NCBI RefSeq assembly: GCF_000300275.1
Contig: NZ_AMRN01000003.1
Coordinates: 62,001-126,000, forward strand
From: Thalassospira profundimaris WP0211
GTDB lineage: Bacteria; Pseudomonadota; Alphaproteobacteria; Rhodospirillales; Thalassospiraceae
Reading direction: 5' to 3'
DNA: 64,000 nucleotides
The translations under genes and the position numbers were made by a program. The notes beneath the pieces were generated by a model. The model saw only the letters and a list, made by a program, of their open reading frames with translations, was not told where the DNA came from and ran no database searches. Of the stretch, positions 25,434 through 36,736 are shown piece by piece (the stretch's first letter is position 1; every line of letters starts with the position of its first letter).

Positions 25434-25503
25434 TTGTGGTCTTGGAAGGCATGGTCCCCAAGAAGGACCACGCCCCCCCTTGCCTTTCCTCTGACTACCC
25501 AGA

Positions 25504-26379
25504 TTAGCCCTTCAAAGCCTTCAGCATGGTCGAGCCGAGGCTTGCCGGGGAATCGGCAACAAGAACGCCAGCACTGCGCATGGCTTCCATTTTCGCATCG
25601 GCCGTACCTTTGCCACCGGAAATGATCGCACCGGCATGGCCCATGCGTTTACCCGGAGGTGCGGTAACACCGGCGATGAAGCCGGCAACCGGTTTCTTGA
25701 CTTTGGAAGCCTGCAGGAATTCACATGCTTCTTCCTCGGCCGAGCCGCCGATCTCACCGATCATGATGATGCCTTCGGTTTCCGGATCCTTCAGGAACAG
25801 GTCGAGGCAGTCGATGAAGTTGGTGCCGTTGACCGGGTCACCACCAATACCGATACAGGTCGACTGACCAAGGCCAGCGGCCGTGGTCTGTGCAACTGCT
25901 TCGTAGGTGAGCGTACCGGAACGCGAAACGATACCGATTTTACCGCGGCGGTGAATGTGACCCGGCATGATGCCGATCTTGCATTCGTCCGGGGTAATGA
26001 TACCCGGGCAGTTCGGGCCGATCAGGCGGGTCGACGAACCGTCGAGCGCGCGCTTGACGCGGACCATGTCAGCAACCGGAATACCTTCGGTAATGCAGAC
26101 AGCCAGTTCGACTTTGGCGTCGATGGCTTCAAGGATTGCGTCTGCTGCGAAGGGCGGCGGAACATAGATAACCGAGGCATTTGCGCCGGTGACATGTACC
26201 GCTTCTTCAACAGTGTTGAAAACCGGCAGGTCAAGGTGCTTGGTTCCGCCTTTACCCGGGGTAACACCGCCAACCATTTTGGTGCCGTATGCCAGTGCCT
26301 GTTCGCTGTGGAAAGTACCCTGCGAACCAGTGAAACCCTGGCAGATAACTTTGGTGTTTTTATCGACGAGAACAGCCAT
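25504..26379 (-). CDS. sucD: succinyl-CoA synthetase, alpha subunit
   Basis: With SucC it converts succinyl-CoA to succinate while making ATP or GTP. The 291-residue protein has the CoA-binding [17 protein letters not shown] near the N-terminus and the phosphohistidine region [18 protein letters not shown], whose His is phosphorylated in catalysis. The ATG at 26379 follows the sucC stop by 2 nt, and a GGAGG Shine-Dalgarno lies inside the last codons of sucC, so the two subunits are translationally linked in a 1:1 ratio. Motifs and length are typical. Confidence 0.97.
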   Translation of the reverse strand: MAVLVDKNTKVICQGFTGSQGTFHSEQALAYGTKMVGGVTPGKGGTKHLDLPVFNTVEEAVHVTGANASVIYVPPPFAADAILEAIDAKVELAVCITEGIPVADMVRVKRALDGSSTRLIGPNCPGIITPDECKIGIMPGHIHRRGKIGIVSRSGTLTYEAVAQTTAAGLGQSTCIGIGGDPVNGTNFIDCLDLFLKDPETEGIIMIGEIGGSAEEEACEFLQASKVKKPVAGFIAGVTAPPGKRMGHAGAIISGGKGTADAKMEAMRSAGVLVADSPASLGSTMLKALKG

Positions 26380-26381
26380 AG

Positions 26382-27581
26382 TTACGCGGCCTCCTTCACA
26401 GCTTTGACCACCTTCTCGGCGGCATCGGCAAGGTTGTCAGCCGAAACAATCGGCAGACCCGATTCTTCGAGGATCTTCTTGCCAAGTTCGACATTGGTAC
26501 CTTCAAGGCGAACGACCAGCGGGACGTTCAGGCTGACTTCGCGGGCTGCTGCCACAACGCCGTCTGCAATCACGTCACAACGCATGATGCCACCAAAGAT
26601 GTTGACCAAGATGCCTTCGACATTCGGATCCGACAGGATCAGCTTGAAGGCAGTGGTCACGCGTTCTTTGGTTGCGCCGCCACCAACGTCAAGGAAGTTA
26701 GCCGGTGCGCCACCATAAAGCTTGATGATGTCCATGGTTGCCATGGCAAGGCCTGCGCCGTTGACCATGCAGCCGATGGTGCCATCGAGCTTGATGTAGT
26801 TGAGGCTGTGTTTTGCAGCTTCGAGTTCGGCCGGGTTTTCTTCGTCTTCGTCACGCAGCTCTTCGATGTCCGGATGACGGAACAGCGCGTTGTCGTCGAA
26901 GTTCATTTTGCAATCAAGCGCAATGATGTCGCCGTCGCCGGTAACAACCAGCGGGTTGATTTCAACCATGGCAGCATCGGTATCGAGGAAGCACTGGTAC
27001 ATCGCGGTCATGAATTTGACAGCTTTGGAAACCTGCTTGCCTTCGAGGCCGAGTGCAAACGCCAGTTTGCGACCGTGGAAGCCAGAGAAACCAGCCGCCG
27101 GATCGATCTCGACAGTGACGATCTTTTCCGGGGTTGCTTCTGCAACTTCTTCAATGTCCATGCCGCCTTCGGTCGACGCCATGAAGATCACGCGCGAGCA
27201 GGCGCGGTCGACGAGAACCGAAAGATACAGTTCGCGTGCGATATCGCAGCCTTCTTCGATGTAAACGCGTTTGACTTCTTTGCCATCCGGGCCGGTCTGG
27301 TGGGTAACCAGCGTGGAGCCGAGCATCTGTTCGGCATTGGTGCCGACTTCTTCCGGGCTCTTGACGACGCGAACGCCGCCTTTGTCACCTGCCTTGGCTT
27401 CCTTGAAGGTGCCTTTACCGCGGCCACCTGCATGGATCTGGGATTTTACCACGTAAACCGGGCCAGCCTGGGACTGGGCAGCTTCGATGGCTTCCTGAGC
27501 GGTATATGCAACCTTGCCGTTCGGCACGGTCACACCGTATTTGCGAAGAATTTCTTTCGCCTGGTACTCATGAATATTCAT
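26382..27581 (-). CDS. sucC: ADP-forming succinyl-CoA synthetase, beta subunit
   Basis: The beta subunit binds the nucleotide and succinate. The 399-residue protein starts [17 protein letters not shown], the classical SucC opening, has the ATP-grasp [13 protein letters not shown] near residues 45-57, and the C-terminal domain with [13 protein letters not shown]. Metal and phosphate contacts such as [10 protein letters not shown] are present. It is first in the sucCDAB block; mdh upstream is separated by its own terminator (27716-27744). Length and motifs match the family. Confidence 0.97.
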   Translation of the reverse strand: MNIHEYQAKEILRKYGVTVPNGKVAYTAQEAIEAAQSQAGPVYVVKSQIHAGGRGKGTFKEAKAGDKGGVRVVKSPEEVGTNAEQMLGSTLVTHQTGPDGKEVKRVYIEEGCDIARELYLSVLVDRACSRVIFMASTEGGMDIEEVAEATPEKIVTVEIDPAAGFSGFHGRKLAFALGLEGKQVSKAVKFMTAMYQCFLDTDAAMVEINPLVVTGDGDIIALDCKMNFDDNALFRHPDIEELRDEDEENPAELEAAKHSLNYIKLDGTIGCMVNGAGLAMATMDIIKLYGGAPANFLDVGGGATKERVTTAFKLILSDPNVEGILVNIFGGIMRCDVIADGVVAAAREVSLNVPLVVRLEGTNVELGKKILEESGLPIVSADNLADAAEKVVKAVKEAA

Positions 27582-27711
27582 GTTCGGTCGCTTTCTTGCC
27601 TTCCGTACGATTTCCGGTGGGTCAGAAATCTGGATTTCAATGTCCCTGTAACGAGCGGGAGGGACTTTGTTAAGAGGCCGCGATCATTGAAGTTTGAATA
27701 ACAACAATGAT

Positions 27712-27744
27712 TGAAAAACGGGCCGGTCACTGACCAGCCCGTTT
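27712..27744 (-). terminator. intrinsic terminator after mdh
   Basis: AAACGGGC (27716-27723) and GCCCGTTT (27737-27744) pair, extended inside by GGTC/GACC, and on the minus strand the stem runs into TTTTTC. It ends mdh, so sucC probably has its own promoter in 27582-27711. Confidence 0.8.
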
Positions 27745-27751
27745 CGCGTTC

Positions 27752-29333
<1,582 letters not shown>

Positions 29334-30461
29334 TCAGGTCAGGTGCGCCATATCGAGATATTCCTGACTGCGCATTTCGGTCATGCGCGACACCGTGCGC
29401 TGGAATTCGAATGAGTAATCACCGTCGGTGTAGATCTCGGTCGGGTCACACTCAATCGCACAGATCAGCTTGGTTTTGTGTTCGTACATCGCATCAACAA
29501 GGGTCCCGAACCGTTTGGCCCAGTCGCGGCGCGAGTCCGGCAGTTTCGGGATGAAGTCGATGACGATGGTGTGGAAGTGCGTCGCAAGCGCGATGTAATC
29601 CCCCGGTCCCAACGGACGGGTACAGAGTTCTTCAAAGCTGAACTTGGCAACCCCGGCACCGGCAGCACTGATTTCGATCTTGCGTCCCTTGACGGTCAGG
29701 CTGTCGGGCGCGACGCGTGCGCCTTCGGTCAGGGTGGCAAACATCTCGTCAATCCGCTTGGATGCCTGTTCGCGGGATATCGGATACAGGAATACCTCGG
29801 CGGCCGTCAGATTGCGCATGCGGTAATCGGTGGGGCTCGCCAGTTCCAGCACATCAAGCTTCTGCTTGATCATGTCGATGAAGGGCAGGAAGTTCTGGCG
29901 TTGCAGGCCATCCTTATACAGGTCATCCGGCACGCGGTTCGATGTGGTGACAATCACGACGCCATGATCAAACAACTGTTCAAACAGGCGGCCGAGGATC
30001 ATGGCATCGGTGATGTCGGTTACCTGCATCTCGTCAAAGCACAGCAACCAGGCATCGTTTGCAAGGTCCTTGGCAATCGGCGGGATCGGATCGGCATCGT
30101 CCTTTTTCTTGGTCTGGCGATAACGGTGCATGCGTTCATGCACATCCTGCATGAAGTCATGGAAATGAACGCGACGCTTTTTTTCAATGTCGATGGTTTC
30201 ATAGAACAGATCCATCAACATGGATTTGCCGCGACCAACCTCGCCATAAATGTAAAGTCCAGATGGCGGGGTCGGTTCATCGCGCCGACGGGTCAGGCCA
30301 AACCTTTCGCGCCAGCCACCTGTGCCTGTCGCCGGCTCGTAGTTGATCAGCGCATTTTTTAGGCTTTGGAGTTTTTCCGCACAGAGTTCCTGCATCGGAT
30401 CGTGGGACAGCTCACCAGCGGTGATTTTCGCGCGGTAACGTGAAAGCGGTCCGTCGGTCAT
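29334..30461 (-). CDS. zapE: cell division protein ZapE (AFG1-like ATPase)
   Basis: ZapE is an AAA+-like ATPase that acts on FtsZ during cell division in bacteria; the eukaryotic relative is Afg1/Lace1. The 375-residue protein has the Walker A motif YGEVGRGKSMLMDLF (Gly73-Ser80), Walker B LLCFDEMQVTDITDAM and a sensor region TTSNRVPDDLYKDGLQR, the three core elements of the family. ATG 30461 is chosen because the upstream codon at 30467 is TTG. The gene often sits near mdh and suc genes in alphaproteobacteria, as here, without an obvious functional link. There is no membrane segment. Confidence 0.92.
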   Translation of the reverse strand: MTDGPLSRYRAKITAGELSHDPMQELCAEKLQSLKNALINYEPATGTGGWRERFGLTRRRDEPTPPSGLYIYGEVGRGKSMLMDLFYETIDIEKKRRVHFHDFMQDVHERMHRYRQTKKKDDADPIPPIAKDLANDAWLLCFDEMQVTDITDAMILGRLFEQLFDHGVVIVTTSNRVPDDLYKDGLQRQNFLPFIDMIKQKLDVLELASPTDYRMRNLTAAEVFLYPISREQASKRIDEMFATLTEGARVAPDSLTVKGRKIEISAAGAGVAKFSFEELCTRPLGPGDYIALATHFHTIVIDFIPKLPDSRRDWAKRFGTLVDAMYEHKTKLICAIECDPTEIYTDGDYSFEFQRTVSRMTEMRSQEYLDMAHLT

Positions 30462-30558
30462 CAACAAATCTCGAATGCAGTGAAAGGAATTAGGACTGTG
30501 AGATTGTCATAGCTCCAAGTTGCATCGCATTGCAACAAGACGGTTTGCATTGCTGCCA

Positions 30559-31548
30559 TCAGATCAGGCGCATCTTTTTAAACAGCCAGATTTCAAACGC
30601 GGTAATCACCGCCAGAATGATCGACACCCCAAGGAAGCCATAAGGGCTGTCCGTTGCCGGAACGCCGCCGACATTGATCCCCAGAAGGCCGGTGACGAAA
30701 CTGATCGGCAGGAATAGACCGGCAATCACCGTAAGCCAATACATCGTGCGGTTCATCTGTTCGCTTTCAAGCGCCATCAGGTTTTCATTCACGATCTGAA
30801 TGCGTTCGCGCAGGGAATCAAATTCCTCGACCAGACGGACGGTTTTATCGGTCAGTGCGCGGGCGCGCCGTTTGAACCGCTTGTCAGACCAGACCGGTTT
30901 CTGTTCGACATAGTGCGCCAGCGCATCGCGTTGCGGTCCCAGATGCCGGCGCAGGCGCGACAGCCGATGGCGAATGTCCGATCCACGTTTGCGCAGCGCA
31001 AGGGTTTTGCCCTCGGCCACGGTTTCCTGATCGTCTTCGATCGCCTCGACATCTTCTTCCATGCCGCGCACGACATTCTCGACCCGAAAGGCAAGCCTTT
31101 CGGCCACGGTCAGAACGAAATCATCAACGCTGTTAGGGGCCTTGTGGTCGGCAATGGCGGCCCGCATGTCATCAAACGCCTTGAGCGGCTGGTTGCGCAG
31201 CGTGATCACCATGTTGTTTGTGACCCAGAAACGCACCGAAATCATATCGGCCGGATCATTTTCCGCGTTCAGGTTCACCCCGCGCAGATTAAGCGAATAG
31301 CCCGGATCATAGAAAAACACCGCTGGACGCGTGCCGCGGGTCGAAAGCGTATCGGTGATTGTCGCATCAATCCCGGCAACCGTGATCAGCCAGTCGCGCA
31401 CCCCGTCGCCCATCCAGTCCAGATGCACCCAAAGATAATTTCCCTCGGCAATCGGCGGCAGGCCCGATTGCAGGGCGTCCCATCCAACCGGTTGTGCGGT
31501 GCCATCCGGGGCAATTTCAAAGGCATTGATCAGCGCGGTTTTGCTCAT
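30559..31548 (-). CDS. ZntB/CorA-family divalent metal ion transporter
   Basis: The 329-residue protein has a large cytoplasmic N-terminal domain and two C-terminal transmembrane helices, the CorA layout. The pore loop reads TGLLGINVGGVPATDSPYGF; this GIN sequence in place of GMN points to the ZntB branch, which handles zinc rather than magnesium. Long helices with many charged residues (LRLVEEFDSLRERIQIVNEN type) precede the first membrane helix. ATG 31548 has AAGGAG at 7 nt. Transport direction is debated for ZntB (import with protons has been proposed). It stands alone, 97 bp from zapE and divergent from the MscS-type gene. Confidence 0.87.
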   Translation of the reverse strand: MSKTALINAFEIAPDGTAQPVGWDALQSGLPPIAEGNYLWVHLDWMGDGVRDWLITVAGIDATITDTLSTRGTRPAVFFYDPGYSLNLRGVNLNAENDPADMISVRFWVTNNMVITLRNQPLKAFDDMRAAIADHKAPNSVDDFVLTVAERLAFRVENVVRGMEEDVEAIEDDQETVAEGKTLALRKRGSDIRHRLSRLRRHLGPQRDALAHYVEQKPVWSDKRFKRRARALTDKTVRLVEEFDSLRERIQIVNENLMALESEQMNRTMYWLTVIAGLFLPISFVTGLLGINVGGVPATDSPYGFLGVSIILAVITAFEIWLFKKMRLI

Positions 31549-31767
31549 CGCAGGGCTCCTTGGCTGACTGCGTTCATGCAGGTCAGGGATGGGGTCATCA
31601 TCACGTCACAATGACAACGGAACGAAACGTTAGATGATTCGTTACTGTTCTCAGTGTAGGGTTCGGTTCTGTGACCAAGTATCAGGCCAACCTGTTTACA
31701 AAACGCGAAAAACACTCAAGAAACGGAAGCCGGGCAGCGCTTCGGGCATCAATATGGATCATCAGGC

Positions 31768-34386
31768 ATGACATCAGTTCGTCAGGTAATCGCAAGTCTT
31801 GCAATCTGTCTGTTTGCAATGACGGTTTCTTTCGGTTTGGCAGCACAGCCCAACGAACCACGCCCTGACTCTGTGCAGAAGATCGAACTGGAAAATGCCC
31901 AGAACCGCATTGCGGACTGGGAAGCGACGCTTGATGAGATTGAAGAATCGATTTCCGGCGAAGAAATTTCCGGGCGCGTGATCTCCGATGGCCGCGACCG
32001 GATCGAAACCATCCAGCTTGCGATTAACGAGCTGCGCGGTCGGGCCGATGAACGTTTGCAGCGGTTTGAGGCCGCCCGTGGCAAACTTGGCGAGCCCCCG
32101 GCAGAGGGCGAGGAAGAAGTCCCCGAGGTCGCCCGTGAACGAGATCGTATTGGACAGGACATCGCGCGTGTTGGCGGTGTGCTCAAACAGCTTGAACTGG
32201 TCAATTTCCGCGCAAGCGAGCTGTCTGACCAGTTGTCTGGCCTGGCGCGCGAACGCTTTACCCGGCGTGTTCTGGGCCGGGTGGATGTGCCGTTTGATCC
32301 GGTTGTCTGGTTTGAAGCCTGGCGCGAAATCGTCAAGCTGCCCAGCATGGTGCAGGCGCGCTATTCCAACCTTGAACTCGAAGGGGACGTCGCCGATCAG
32401 CTGTCCGAAGTGGCCCCGGGTCTGGTTTTCCTGACCTTCATCGTGATCGCCGCCCTGATTGGTGGCGAGGTGGTCGTGCTGCGCTATATGCCTGCGCGTT
32501 GGAACACTGTGCCGGATGAAGACCGCGTATCACTGATATCGGGAACGCGGTTCCTGTTTACCGCCTTGGTGCCGGGCATTGCTCTGTTGATCGCCTATGG
32601 AATACTTGAATCGCGCGATGCGCTTCTGAGCGGTGCGATGGGTGATTTTGTTCTGCAATGCTTTGCGGCTGCCTTGTTTCTGTTGTTTGTCGGGGCTGCG
32701 GTGCGCAGTGTGCATTCACCGTTTGCGCCCACATTACGACGCTCGGGTACAACGCCAAGGGGGGCGCGGGTTGTCGGGTTCTGTTCGCTGGCAGTGGCGG
32801 TGATTTTTGCCTTTGACATGGTGCTGTTGCAGGGCGCGACGACGCTTGGAACGTCGCTTGATATCGCGCTTGTGCAAAGCATCTCGAACGTGCTGGTGAT
32901 TTCGGTTTTGCTGTTTGTCAGTTCACTCGGTGTGTTCTGGCAGCACGACGAACGCGACCGTCACGAAATCTGGTCAAAGATCGAACGCCGGTCGCGCCGT
33001 GGCCTGAAAGTCATCGCGATCATGATGCCGGTGCTGATGTTGCTGGGTTACGTTGCCCTGGCACGCTTCATCCTTGAAAACCTGATGATGGCGCTGGCGT
33101 TTCTGACCTGTTACTGGCTGCTGCGCGGTTATTGCCGGGCTTTGATGCATACCTATCTGGTGCGTCCGGAAAGCAGCGAGGACAGCAATGTCAGCGATGC
33201 GGTGCATGGCACATTGTATTTTTGGCTGCGGGTTCTGATCGATGTGGTGATGTTTTCCATCGCCGTGCCGGTCGCGGTGATGATCTTTACCGATATTGCC
33301 TGGGCTGATCTTATTCTGGCCGTCCAGCAGGCCTTTATCGGCATTCAGGTCGGCGGCATTCATTTCTCGCTGCGCTCCATCATGCTGGCGGCCTTGATGT
33401 TTGTCATCGTGTTGGCGGTGATGCGCTTCTTCCAGCGCATGTTGAGCACGCGGGTGCTGCCCAACACCAAGCTTGATCAGGGGCTGCAACATTCGGTTTC
33501 GGCGATCTTTGGCTATGCCGGGATCTGTCTTGCCATATTGCTTGCGGTTTCGGCCGCCGGGCTTGATTTGTCCAATCTTGCCATCATCGCCGGTGCCATT
33601 TCGGTTGGTATCGGTTTTGGCATGCAAAGCATTGTGAACAACTTTGTGTCGGGTCTGATCCTTTTGGTCGAACGCCCGATCAAGGTTGGTGACTGGATCG
33701 TCGTTGGCGCCGATCAGGGCTTTGTAAAGGACATCCGGGTGCGCGCGACCGAGATCGAAACCTTTGACCGGTCTTCGGTTGTCATCCCCAACTCCGAACT
33801 GATTTCCAACCGGGTTCTGAACTGGACGCTTAAGGAACGTTCGGGGCGCGGCATCATCAAAATTGGTGTGTCTTATGGATCGGATGTCGACAAGGTTCGC
33901 GAGATCCTGTTGGAAATGGCCGACAAGCGCCGCGAGATTTTGACCTATCCGGCACCACAGGTTGTGTTCATGGATTTCGGGGCCAGCTCGCTTGATTTCG
34001 AACTGCGCTATTTCCTGCGCGATATTGGCGATGTGATTGCGGTCGCAAGCTCGATCCGCTTTGAACTTGTCCAGCGCTTCCGTGATGAAGGCATCGAAAT
34101 TCCGTTCCCGCAGCGTGATCTGAACCTGCGCGATATCGATAAGCTGACCGACGCCATCCGCGACGCTGGCAAGGGGGCTCCGAAAAAGATCGAGAAGGCC
34201 GAGCCTGAGGAACCCGAAACGTCAGAAGACAAAGCAGAACATACATCCTCAGGCACCGACGATAGCGGGGCGGATCAAAAAGCCGCACCACCGTCTGCGA
34301 CCAAGGATGTTTCGCGCGATCGCGATGCGCCTAGCCGTGAAATTCCAGATGCAGGCGGCAGTCCTGACGGGGATGCACCGCGCTAG
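31768..34386 (+). CDS. DUF3772 mechanosensitive channel (MscS superfamily, large member)
   Basis: A gated channel that releases solutes when membrane tension rises under osmotic downshock. The 872-residue protein has a signal peptide (about 1-26), a periplasmic DUF3772/helical region (about 30-190) with ENAQNRIADWEATLDEIEES, about ten hydrophobic segments and a MscS core (about residues 590-790) with ISVGIGFGMQSIVNNFVSGL and ERPIKVGDWI, the pore helix and beta domain of MscS. The last ~70 residues are charged and low complexity (EPEEPETSEDKAE...). ATG 31768 is used. It stands alone between the divergent zntB-like gene and the convergent ICL-family gene, and no terminator is evident in the short gap. 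Confidence 0.88.
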   Translation: MTSVRQVIASLAICLFAMTVSFGLAAQPNEPRPDSVQKIELENAQNRIADWEATLDEIEESISGEEISGRVISDGRDRIETIQLAINELRGRADERLQRFEAARGKLGEPPAEGEEEVPEVARERDRIGQDIARVGGVLKQLELVNFRASELSDQLSGLARERFTRRVLGRVDVPFDPVVWFEAWREIVKLPSMVQARYSNLELEGDVADQLSEVAPGLVFLTFIVIAALIGGEVVVLRYMPARWNTVPDEDRVSLISGTRFLFTALVPGIALLIAYGILESRDALLSGAMGDFVLQCFAAALFLLFVGAAVRSVHSPFAPTLRRSGTTPRGARVVGFCSLAVAVIFAFDMVLLQGATTLGTSLDIALVQSISNVLVISVLLFVSSLGVFWQHDERDRHEIWSKIERRSRRGLKVIAIMMPVLMLLGYVALARFILENLMMALAFLTCYWLLRGYCRALMHTYLVRPESSEDSNVSDAVHGTLYFWLRVLIDVVMFSIAVPVAVMIFTDIAWADLILAVQQAFIGIQVGGIHFSLRSIMLAALMFVIVLAVMRFFQRMLSTRVLPNTKLDQGLQHSVSAIFGYAGICLAILLAVSAAGLDLSNLAIIAGAISVGIGFGMQSIVNNFVSGLILLVERPIKVGDWIVVGADQGFVKDIRVRATEIETFDRSSVVIPNSELISNRVLNWTLKERSGRGIIKIGVSYGSDVDKVREILLEMADKRREILTYPAPQVVFMDFGASSLDFELRYFLRDIGDVIAVASSIRFELVQRFRDEGIEIPFPQRDLNLRDIDKLTDAIRDAGKGAPKKIEKAEPEEPETSEDKAEHTSSGTDDSGADQKAAPPSATKDVSRDRDAPSREIPDAGGSPDGDAPR

Positions 34387-34423
34387 GGCGTGTGTTCCAT
34401 CTGCTGTTTCAATCTGCCTGTTG

Positions 34424-35257
34424 CTATTGGGCCTTGTGGTTTTGTCCGGTGAAAAATTCCTCAAGCTCGGCAAAACCCATGGCCTGGTCGGAAAATCCGA
34501 ATGTGCCGGTATCGATCATTTCACGCGATGCTTTGACAAAGGCGCCATAGGCAAGGCGGGCAAGTGCTGATCCGACGCTGATCCTTTTTGCGCCCGCGTC
34601 CGCCAGTTCAGTCAGGCTGAAGGTGTTTCCGGGCATGCCCATAACGACATTCACCGGCTTGCTCAGCGATGAACAAACCGTGCGGATCGTTTCAAGATCA
34701 TATAAGCCCGGCGCATAAAGAACATCCGCCCCCGCCTTTTCAAAGGCTTGAAGGCGCTTGATCGTGTCGTCAAGGTCTGGGCGTCCCCACAGGAAGTTCT
34801 CGCACCGCGCGGTCAGAACAAAATCATGCGGCAAGGTTGATCGGGCTTCGACAGCAGCCTGAATGCGTTCAACAGCAAGCGAAAAATCATAGACCGGGTT
34901 TGCCCGGTCCCCTGTGTGATCTTCAAGCGAACAGCCCGCCAGGCCGATTGACGCTGCGACCGAAATCGTTTCAGCCGAGCTTTCCGGACTATCGCCCATC
35001 CCTTTTTCAAGATCGGCCGTGACGGGAAGTGGCGTGGCCGAAACCAGTGCCTGGCAATGCTTGAACGTATTTTCGGGTGATGTCTTGCCCTCTGCAACGC
35101 CAAGGGAAAAGGCCATGCCCGCACTTGTCGTTGCCAAGGCGCGAAAGCCGAGTGCGGCAAGAATTCGGGCTGTTCCGATATCCCATGGATTGGGAATGAT
35201 GAATGCACCGGGTTCTTCGTGAAGCGCCCGAAACAATGCCCCTTTGTCCTGCGTCAT
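34424..35257 (-). CDS. isocitrate lyase/phosphoenolpyruvate mutase family protein
   Basis: The 277-residue soluble enzyme belongs to the PEP mutase/isocitrate lyase superfamily: IIPNPWDIGTARILAALGF, TADLEKGMGD, SLEDHTGD and VLTARCENFLWG are family stretches, the Asp/Glu pairs coordinating magnesium. Members act as carbon-carbon or carbon-phosphorus lyases, including methylisocitrate lyase and oxaloacetate hydrolase. The classical isocitrate lyase motif KKCGH is absent, so it is not the glyoxylate-bypass enzyme; the exact substrate cannot be told. ATG 35257 has AGGGG at 8 nt; the frame runs open to 35314 with no better start. It is followed, on the convergent side, by the MscS gene. Confidence 0.82.
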   Translation of the reverse strand: MTQDKGALFRALHEEPGAFIIPNPWDIGTARILAALGFRALATTSAGMAFSLGVAEGKTSPENTFKHCQALVSATPLPVTADLEKGMGDSPESSAETISVAASIGLAGCSLEDHTGDRANPVYDFSLAVERIQAAVEARSTLPHDFVLTARCENFLWGRPDLDDTIKRLQAFEKAGADVLYAPGLYDLETIRTVCSSLSKPVNVVMGMPGNTFSLTELADAGAKRISVGSALARLAYGAFVKASREMIDTGTFGFSDQAMGFAELEEFFTGQNHKAQ

Positions 35258-35386
35258 GTTCTGATCCCCTTGTGCAAAATCGCAAATCATGCTTACCACA
35301 AAAGAATAGAACATAAAAAGAACATTTGTCGCGAAGGTTGCAACTACAAGGTGCTGCCGGTTGGCAACGTAGCGTTGATCGGGGGA

Positions 35387-35812
35387 TCAAATATCGAAAA
35401 GGGCCGCAGTGATCTTTTGCCCCATCGGGGCCATCAGGTGGCGTTCTCGTGGCGATAGCCACCTGAGTTCGGCGATCTCGCGTTCAGGCGCAAGGGTTCC
35501 GCAATAATAGCCGGTAAAACAGGTCATGCGCACAATCGACCCTTCGGGCAGGTTGTGGCCCTGTCCGGCAAACGTGCCCAACTGGCGGAGCGTGCCGGGG
35601 ATCAGATCGACGCCGAGTTCTTCCTTGATTTCGCGTTTGATGGCTTCGCGCGCGGTTTCGCCGGGATCAATCTTGCCACCGGGCAAATAGAACCGGTCAC
35701 GGCCGTGGCTGCGGACCGACAGGATGTTTTCGCCGTCGCGCAAGATCCAGTTGGCGGTTTCGATCACCTTGATCAAGGCTGGGTCTGTGGTGCTATGACT
35801 GCTTGCGCGCAT
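35387..35812 (-). CDS. NUDIX hydrolase
   Basis: NUDIX enzymes cleave nucleoside diphosphates linked to another group X. The 141-residue protein has the complete Nudix box GKIDPGETAREAIKREIKEE(L) with all conserved Glu and Gly positions (about residues 45-67). The sequence after the box (LIPGTLRQLGTFAGQGHNLP) is typical of small MutT-like members. It starts 6 nt after the nadC stop, with GAGG overlapping that stop, so it is probably co-transcribed. A role in NAD or nucleotide pool cleaning would suit this context, but the substrate is unknown. Confidence 0.88.
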   Translation of the reverse strand: MRASSHSTTDPALIKVIETANWILRDGENILSVRSHGRDRFYLPGGKIDPGETAREAIKREIKEELGVDLIPGTLRQLGTFAGQGHNLPEGSIVRMTCFTGYYCGTLAPEREIAELRWLSPRERHLMAPMGQKITAALFDI

Positions 35813-35818
35813 GGGGCC

Positions 35819-36658
35819 TCACAGGATTGCGACATCAAGTCCAATATCAACGGCCGGTGCGGATTGGGTAATCCGCCCGACGGACACATAATCGACCCCG
35901 GTTGCGGCAATTGCACCGATGGTCTGAAGGTTTACACCCCCGGATGCCTCAGTCTTGCAGCGACCAGCGACAATGGCAACCGCTTCGCGCAACATATCCG
36001 GACCCATATTATCGAGCAGGATGATGTCTGCGCCAGCTTCGGTGGCTTCTTTGACCTGATCAAGGGTGTCACATTCAACCTCGATCTTGGGCAGGTTGGC
36101 GGCCCGGGCGGCCTCGACGCATTTGGTGATCGATCCGACAACGCCAATGTGGTTGTCCTTGATCATCACCCCGTCATAAAGACCCATGCGGTGGTTCTGC
36201 GCCCCGCCCATGCGGGTTGCGTATTTTTCCAGTTTGCGCCAGCCCGGCAGTGTCTTGCGGGTATCAAGCAGTTTGGCGTTTGTTTCGCCCATCGCCGCGA
36301 CATAGCTGCGCGTGGTGGTGGCAATGCCAGACAGGTGTTGCAGCGTATTAAGGGCTGTACGTTCAGCCGTCAGGATGCCGCGCGCATTGCCTTCGACCAC
36401 GGCCAGAACGTCTTTGGCCGCAATCGCATCCCCATCTTCGCAGTGCTTTTCGATCTTCGCATCCGGGACCAGCTTGCGGAAACAATCAAGGGCGATATCA
36501 AGCCCGGCCACAACGATATCCTCGCGGGTTTCAAGCGCAACGCGCAGGCGCGCATCGGCGGGGATGACATTGTCCGATGTGATGTCACCCGTGCCGATAT
36601 CCTCGGCAAAGGAACGATCAATGAATTCCGCGATTTCGGCTTGGGTCAGGACGGTCAT
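35819..36658 (-). CDS. nadC: quinolinate phosphoribosyltransferase (carboxylating)
   Basis: NadC condenses quinolinate with PRPP to form nicotinate mononucleotide, releasing CO2, in de novo NAD synthesis. The 279-residue protein has family stretches EDIGTGDITSDNVIP near the N-terminus, LNTLQHLSGIATTTRSYV, LDTRKTLPGWRKLEKYA and RMGGAQNHRMGLYDGVMIKDNHI, which include substrate-binding Arg, Lys and His. It follows nadA on the same strand (78 bp gap with a strong hairpin) and is followed by a NUDIX gene. Start ATG 36658. nadB is not seen nearby. Confidence 0.96.
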   Translation of the reverse strand: MTVLTQAEIAEFIDRSFAEDIGTGDITSDNVIPADARLRVALETREDIVVAGLDIALDCFRKLVPDAKIEKHCEDGDAIAAKDVLAVVEGNARGILTAERTALNTLQHLSGIATTTRSYVAAMGETNAKLLDTRKTLPGWRKLEKYATRMGGAQNHRMGLYDGVMIKDNHIGVVGSITKCVEAARAANLPKIEVECDTLDQVKEATEAGADIILLDNMGPDMLREAVAIVAGRCKTEASGGVNLQTIGAIAATGVDYVSVGRITQSAPAVDIGLDVAIL

Positions 36659-36697
36659 GATGGCGGGCTGCTTTGAATTCTGATGGGGGATGGCAAA

Positions 36698-36722
36698 CAG
36701 CCCCGCAAATTTTGCGGGGCTG
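36698..36722 (-). terminator. near-perfect hairpin between nadA and nadC
   Basis: CAGCCCCGCAAA (36698-36709) pairs with TTTGCGGGGCTG (36711-36722) around a single unpaired base, giving a very stable stem directly after the nadA stop and before nadC. A T run on the minus strand is lacking, so attenuation or RNA stability control between two genes of one operon is more likely than full termination. Confidence 0.6.
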
Positions 36723-36736
36723 TGAGGTTGGCTGGC

